15,892 nucleotides of DNA from Salpingoeca rosetta (taxonomy: Eukaryota > Opisthokonta > Choanoflagellata > Craspedida > Salpingoecidae). Location of the stretch: positions 1,134,902-1,150,793 of the forward strand of contig NW_004754922.1 of the NCBI RefSeq assembly GCF_000188695.1. Reading direction: 5' to 3'. Of this stretch, positions 1-15,892 are shown piece by piece (position 1 is the first letter of the stretch; each line of letters starts with the position of its first letter). The translations under genes were made by a program, and so were the position numbers. A model generated the notes under the pieces. It saw only the letters and a program-made list of their open reading frames with translations. It searched no databases and had not been told where the DNA came from.

Positions 1-3993
<3,993 letters not shown>

Positions 3994-4291
3994 TTGACGA
4001 AGACAAGGATGGCAGCGCTCGCAGCGACAAGAGGCGTGAAGTGACATGTGACGATGTATGTGACAGACAGTGGCAGTGACAGTGGTGTGAGGGAGGCGAT
4101 TTGCGCGCGCTTGCCTTGACACTAAATTGTGGTGTTCTGTTTGAATTGTCGATAATTTACGAAAACTTCAAATAAAATTCCACAATCCAACCAAAACAAC
4201 AAAACAACCAAACACAAACAACAGACAGCCAGCGACTCCCCCTCCTCCACCCACTGTCACAACCACTCGTCCCCTCCTGCGAACAGCAATC
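3994..4291. other. Compact intergenic region: 3' UTR of SNX25-like gene and 5' leader of acyl-CoA synthetase gene
   Basis: About 180 nt of 3' UTR leads to the AATAAA signal. Only 115 nt then separate that signal from the next start codon. That stretch is A/C-rich (AACAAAACAACC type), then C/T-rich, with no TATA box that I can see. No other gene fits here. Confidence 0.75.
4171..4176 (+). terminator. AATAAA polyadenylation signal
   Basis: Canonical AATAAA hexamer 178 nt after the stop codon of the SNX25-like gene, in an A-rich context. It is the only AATAAA I found downstream of any of the three genes. Confidence 0.8.
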
Positions 4292-10914
<6,623 letters not shown>

Positions 10915-12177
10915 AGCCAACCCCAAACCCCCTGCCTTGCTTCATTCACTCGCACGCGCTTAAGTTTGCTTGTGGTTACAACATTCACTTGTTTTTGTGG
11001 GCTTGCGTCAGCACCCAACTGCTTTGTCATGCATGTTTGCGTCTGCACCATACAGTTTTGACGCAATACAGCAGGCAAGAATGCACGGTTTTTTCATTCG
11101 CAACACCAACGCGCCGCGTTCGCATTCGAGCACGCAACACATACGTGACCTGTCCCGAATTTTGCTCTTCCGGACGGATTATCCCGGACACCAATACGTG
11201 ATGCACGTGTGCAAGACGTCTTGAAACGTGTCCTGCCTTGCTTGATCTTTGGAAGTGTTCCTCTTTGAAAACGCGCAAACACCAAGTGCTCATGAGCGCG
11301 TCAGCACAAGGCACTTTCGATACGACACGACGTGCAACCTTCGCCATTAAGCCCCGTTTCGACCCAAACCTTTGTCCCGCCTTGCTGGTTTGTCGCACTT
11401 GGACAACCGCGCCCAACGGAATCACCCACGCACAACATGCACGAAGCATGTGCCAGCTCGCACGCACTGACAAGCAAACAAGGGCGCAATCCTGCTGCTG
11501 CTGCAATCCAACTCACCGCTTTCATTCACCCACACACGCTCACGCTCACCCAACCCTCTCCACCACCACTTACATCCACCCAAGCCACAACCTGTTTGCA
11601 CGCACAGGTTTGCGTCACAGCACGCAATCCCTCGCTAGTTGCACGCAAGGGTGCAAGCATCACGGCAAAGGTGGTTGGGTTTGAGTTTGGCATCGCTAGG
11701 TCAGTTGTGCATGCGTGTGTGGGTGTGCGCGTGTGATTGGTTGGCTCGTTTCGGTTGGTTTGGTTGGGCGGATTGGTTGGCGCGGGGTTGGCACGCACCC
11801 CTTTCGTCTTCAAGCACATAATTTGACAGACCCGCCTTGGCCACCACGCCATTCACCACCACCACCACGCGCGCACTGACACAATCACCAGCACGCACCC
11901 CCCATTCTCTGTTTTGCTTGCTACGTCCGCACAACTGCAGGCAGCGACCATCGACCAGCCAAACCAACAACACCTTGCTTGCTGCACGTTCCTCCACATC
12001 CAATCCAGCACCTTCCATGTACCTCGTCAGCAGCAACATCCTTTGTTCCCGACCACACGCCAACCACCACCTGACCACCACCAACCTTCAACCAATATTT
12101 TGAGCCAGTTCTGCAGGCACCATCGTCATTGTCGTCACTGAGCTTTCTCCCTACTACTTAGCTGTTGTTCTCCACTC
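10915..12177. other. Intergenic region, no convincing gene; possible untranslated exon
   Basis: It holds the 3' UTR of the acyl-CoA synthetase gene and the upstream region of the zinc-finger gene. I see no AATAAA and no recognisable protein on either strand. From about 11520 the + strand is C/A-rich, apart from a TTGG-rich block at about 11737-11792. A possible exon at 11608-11699 has a CACGCACAG acceptor before it and an AG/GTCAGT donor followed by GT-rich sequence. A second acceptor-like site, TTTGACAG, ends at 11829. These could be 5' untranslated exons of the downstream gene. Confidence 0.5.
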
Positions 12178-14992
12178 ATGGGGGTTGGCGACTTTGCGTC
12201 CAGCCTTGCAACCCAGGCAAACATTAGTGCAATAGCCAACCGTCAACAATCATTTCCATCTCCACCCCACCCACCTGCATTCCTCGCAATCGTTCATTCA
12301 CAACCAAGCAGCGACACCCTCAAGCCACTGGATCGCCAAAGGTGCGTCGCGCAGCACAGCGCCTACACACTCGATACACTACTATGCATGCTCGATGCAC
12401 ACACACACCCTCTCCTTTTAGCAACACATTCGAACCACCCGACCTCATGTGTATGTGTGTGTGTGTGTGTGTTTTGGTATGCATCGCCATGCCACATGCT
12501 ATGCTTCCATCACATGCTATGTTTCCACCAATTGCATCACCCAACTCAAAACATTTGCCATGCAACATCCGCAGTGTCCTGCACACAATCTCAACCTAGC
12601 TTTGCCATGTGTTGTTGGTTTGGTTCTTTCATCCACTCAATTGTTCACTTATCACCACGCACTCTCAGCAACACCTTCCACCCATCACTCCTTGCATGAT
12701 CACCAAGCAACCAGCTCACAAACCCTCCGTCAACACACCACCCCACCCGTCGCTTACAGCACGCCCACAACCGGCCCAAGAGCACACGCAAGAAGAAATC
12801 CAAAGCCTGATCACCAACACCGAGCAAGAAGCAGGCAGCGGGAATCGTCTGCATCATCACCGTTTGCATCAAAACAGCGTCCACCCACCGCATTCTCATC
12901 GTCCCGCATCGCCTCAACAACCAAACCCAAGGCCCATCAGCAACACACCGCATTGGCCCATAGCACGCACGCCCAAACCGCAGCCGAACAACGAGCCGAC
13001 CAAGTTGCACCCAGAAACGCGCACACCGCAGGCACGCCTCCCTTCGACCGGATCAACCAACCCTTTGGGTGGCAACCACCAAGCCAAACGGACCTCAGCA
13101 CCCATCACGGAGAAGTGGCCGCTGCGCTGTCGCTTGCCGACTTGAAAACCGCCAACCACCTCATCAACATCAGCATCAACAGCGCATCGCCATCAGCACA
13201 GCTACCCCCCTCCTCGTCTTCCTCGTCGTCAGCTTCCACAGCTCGGTTGCCAACCTCCCCAGTGGGCTGTCGCCGAAGATCTTCCTCCTTCTCCTCGCCT
13301 TTTCCCGCCTCCCCCACGCAGCCAAGCCTGAGCAAGACCATGATGTCCACAAACGAAGTCAACGCGTTCTGCAACTCCCAAGACCGGCATCGTCAGCAGC
13401 AGGCAACGCACACGCTGCCCCAAGAGCACCACCAAGCCCACGCCAAGCCGCACGCCCTTGCACCCAGCGCCGCACACCTCGATGGAGCGGCGCCCTCTAC
13501 CATGACCATGCTCACGGACACGCCCTTCCTTCGCGACGTGCGCTCAGGCACCACTTCCTCCATCTCCCTCGCTTCCGCTCAGAGCGACCAGCAACAGCAG
13601 CAGGAGCAGCAGCACAGCGACCCTGCCAACGCCATGTTCTCCAGCATGGCAGCGCCATCATCGGCTGTGCACCAGCCACACGACTACCACGGCCCCGCAG
13701 CCTACCAGCAGCAGCAGCAGCCACAGGGATATCACCACCACTACCACCACCACCAGCAGCAGCAGCAGCAGCAGCAGCACCTTCTCGTCCCCGCTGGCTT
13801 GACCACCACCCCAACTGACGCCACGGAAGTAGGCACCAGCGACACACGCCCCAGCACCACCACGACGACCACCACACGGGACTCGTGTGGCTCGTCAAGC
13901 GCAGGCTCCTCGGACGGCGGCGACGTTGACACCCTCGGCGACGACGGCGCCTACAAGTTTGTGTGCCCACACCCGGGCTGCAACAAGGTCTATCGGCGCC
14001 GCAACCACCTGCAACGCCACTCCCACTCGCACAAGAAGACGCTGCCGTTTGTCTGCCCGGAGTGTGACCGCGGCTTCCACCGCAAGGACCATTACGAGTA
14101 CCACCGCCGCGTCCACTCTGGCGACAAGCCCTTTGTCTGCGACGAGAAGGACTGCGGCCGTTCCTTCCGCCAGCGCAGCGCCCTCACCCGCCACAAGAAG
14201 AGCCACATCCGCGAGCGCGAGCGCACCTGCACCTACTGCAACCGCGTCCTCTCCAAGCAGGATGACCTGTACGTGCACATCTGCACCATGCACGGCCGTG
14301 AGCTCCTCGAGTCCTTGCCTGCAGGCGCCATGCAAGCCGGCCTGCTCGCAATGGCCCTCCAGCCGCAAGGCGCCAACGCAGCAACTGGCGGAAGCGCGAG
14401 TGTTCGCGGCAACAACAGCGGCAGCGGCAACAGCAGCAGGAGCTCGTCCACGTCGTCTGCGGGCAACGGCACCGCCCAGACCATGCCGCTGATGCTGCTG
14501 CTCCTGCAGCAACTTCAGCTGCAGCAGCAAACCGAGCAGCAGCAGCAGCAGCAACAGCAGCCAGCGACAGGCGTTTCGCAACCACCACAACAGGCACAGC
14601 AGCCCTCGGTCAACCCACAGTCGCTGCCCGCCCGGTACTTTGCACTGCCTGCGACCACCGCCAACAGTGCGAGTGCGAGTGCGCCCGTGCCCCCTCCGCC
14701 TCGCACCCTTCCGCCTGCGCTCCCAACTCACTCGACTGGCACGCAGCAGGACGCTGCTGCCATGTCTTCCTTCTTCCAGGCGCCGTCTGCCCAGCCACAG
14801 TTCCACCAGCAGCGGCATCGTCAGCAACAGCCTCAGCAGCAGCAGCCAGCGCAGCCGCAGCAGTTTCACAACAGCGGGTTTGTGCCACCCGCGTCCTCAG
14901 GCCAGTTGCTCTTCTCTCCACTGCAGCTCCCGTCAGTCCCGCCCGTCACCACAACGCATAACACGTCGTCGCATCAGCCCATGTTCTTCTGA
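12178..14992 (+). CDS. C2H2 zinc-finger protein, four fingers, Gln/His-rich (proposed two-exon model)
   Basis: Probable DNA-binding regulator. Proposed exons: 12178-12341 (donor AAAG/GTGCGT) and 12760-14992 (acceptor CGCTTACAG, stop TGA at 14990), 798 residues. Fingers occupy about residues 457-566 (13964-14293): C-x4-C-x12-H-x3-H, C-x2-C-x12-H-x3-H, C-x4-C-x12-H-x3-H, C-x2-C-x12-H-x4-H. The linker before finger 3 (SGDKPF) is near the TGEKPF consensus. Helix residues -1/2/3/6 read R,N,H,R; R,D,H,Y; Q,S,A,R; K,D,D,V. The flanks are low complexity: Ser-rich, poly-Gln near 13590, His/Gln-rich at 13700-13780, poly-Gln at 14510-14560, and a Pro/Gln-rich C-terminus, as in activation domains. The finger region is secure. 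The 5' end is not: an in-frame ACCATGATG at 13340 would give 550 residues, but high GC in third positions from about 13105 suggests coding upstream of it. The ATG at 12449 sits in a TG repeat and is unlikely. No specific family recognised. Confidence 0.75.
13964..14293 (+). other. Tandem C2H2 zinc-finger array
   Basis: Four consecutive fingers with all Cys and His ligands intact. The hydrophobic core residues are the usual ones (F/Y and L), except that Leu replaces Phe in finger 4 (CNRVLSKQDDL) and Tyr replaces Leu in finger 2. Confidence 0.95.
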
Positions 14993-15261
14993 ACGTCTGG
15001 ACTCAAGAATACAGGCCTCGCTTCGGTGTTTCAAGACCAGGCCTCACGGCCTTTCTTACCCGCTGATTTGAGCGGTATTTGTTTCAACGAGCCTGTATCA
15101 GCCCGCGAGTTGTGTTCATCTTCTTCAGTAGATGGGTGGTTCCTCTCTTCCTCTGTCTCTAGAATGGTCGTATTTCCTTTCCCCAACGGCCCTTGTTGCT
15201 TTCATCATGGGGGGCCACCTTGTTTCGTCTCACGTAGAGGTAAAGTGTGTTCAGCATGTGT

Positions 15262-15300
15262 TGTGTGTGTGTGTGTGTGTGGTGTGTGTGTGTGTGTGTG
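15262..15300 (+). repeat. (GT)n tract with one interruption
   Basis: Two GT blocks separated by a GG at about 15280-15282, in the 3' flank of the zinc-finger gene. Confidence 0.9.
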
Positions 15301-15837
15301 TCAGGTCTTGTCTCGCCTGACTGCCTGAGCTCTTTACTTGCTTCTGTTCTTCTGTTTGCCCCTCATAAGCGGCACAGTTACATGCCGTATCTCTCCATGG
15401 GTTTTTGTGCGTTTGTTCCCTCCCTGTCCCTGCATCGCGACTCTAAGCGTCCTTCAGCTCATTCTAAATGTACTTTGGTACTACATATTCGCCCCCCCCC
15501 CTTTCGCATTTGAGCATTTGCCCTCGCGTTATCAGCAATTTGTTGCGTTGGTTGTGTATGCCGTGGTGATTCAGTGTGCACGATTTGTTGCTTTGCAGCG
15601 AGGTCATGTAGCCAGCTCACATCAGCGCACATGCCGGCTGTGTGTGCCTTATTCTTTGTGTGGTTTGGTTTGGGCGTGGTTTGGTGTGCGACTGAATTTG
15701 CTTCTCCGTCGCGTGAGCGTAATGGGTCTCAATTGAAAACGTTGTTGAAACAATGGCACCAGAACCGGAGGGATGATGGGAGCTGGAGAGAAGAGAGAAG
15801 GAGAACATTCAGCATGTTTGTTTGTGTGTGCGTGCGT

Positions 15838-15840
<3 letters not shown>

Positions 15841-15892
<52 letters not shown>
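15841..15892 (+). repeat. (TG)n tract running off the window end
   Basis: At least 26 TG units to the last base, preceded by GTTTGTTTGTGTGTGCGTGCG. The lead-in resembles the 5' ends of introns in this window. Confidence 0.95.

Larger units (their letters stand above)
14993..15892. other. 3' flank, no gene supported
   Basis: Downstream of the zinc-finger stop. It holds a small hairpin (CCGCT-GATTTG-AGCGG near 15060), a repeated CAGGCCTC, a GT tract at 15262-15300, a run of ten C (15492-15501) and a terminal TG tract. No AATAAA was found on the + strand. No open frame resembles a known protein. Confidence 0.6.

Noticed and set aside
12410..12450. Minus-strand GGTTCGAAT resembling a tRNA B box
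   Set aside because: The flanking bases do not form a T-arm stem, and no A box or acceptor stem is present at the right distance.
13895..14869. 324-codon minus-strand open frame
   Set aside because: Shadow of the zinc-finger coding region; Leu/Arg-rich translation of antisense CAG and GCC codons.

Overview
This is a eukaryotic window with three protein genes, all on the + strand. Evidence for a eukaryote: every confidently reconstructed coding stretch is broken by GT-AG introns, one gene has an AATAAA poly(A) signal, and the products are a sorting nexin of the SNX13/SNX25 class, a mitochondrial-type acyl-CoA synthetase and a C2H2 zinc-finger protein. GC-rich exons, short exons, compact gene spacing, and introns packed with (GT)n and (CA)n tracts suggest a unicellular holozoan. 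A choanoflagellate of the Salpingoeca type is my best guess, but nothing in the window proves the taxon.

Layout. (1) 1-3993: 3' part of an SNX25-like gene. Four exons are visible: RGS domain, linker, a PX domain interrupted by a long acidic insert, and the Nexin_C domain. The 5' part lies outside the window. A poly(A) signal follows at 4171. (2) 4292-10914: a complete 16-exon gene for an AMP-forming fatty acyl-CoA synthetase of the AlkK / Thermus LC-FACS type. It has a predicted mitochondrial presequence encoded by exon 1 and a 26-nt microexon. All 15 introns are placed; the last is 1,542 nt and contains tandem repeats and inverted repeats. (3) 10915-12177: no convincing gene; CA/CAA-rich, with a possible non-coding exon. 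(4) 12178-14992: a gene for a Gln/His/Ser/Thr-rich protein with four C2H2 zinc fingers. The finger region is certain; the 5' end is a proposal. (5) 14993-15892: 3' flank ending in a (TG)n tract that runs off the window.

The three genes do not form an obvious pathway. The first acts on phosphoinositide membranes, the second activates fatty acids in mitochondria, and the third probably binds DNA.

The most interesting signal is intron architecture. Several introns are G/U-rich, often pure (GU)n, just after the donor, and C/A-rich, often pure (CA)n, just before the acceptor. The two ends are complementary and could fold into one long hairpin that brings the splice sites together. Most of the CA-ended introns lack a polypyrimidine tract. 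One intron reaches the same complementarity with a different repeat (GTTGT against CAACC).
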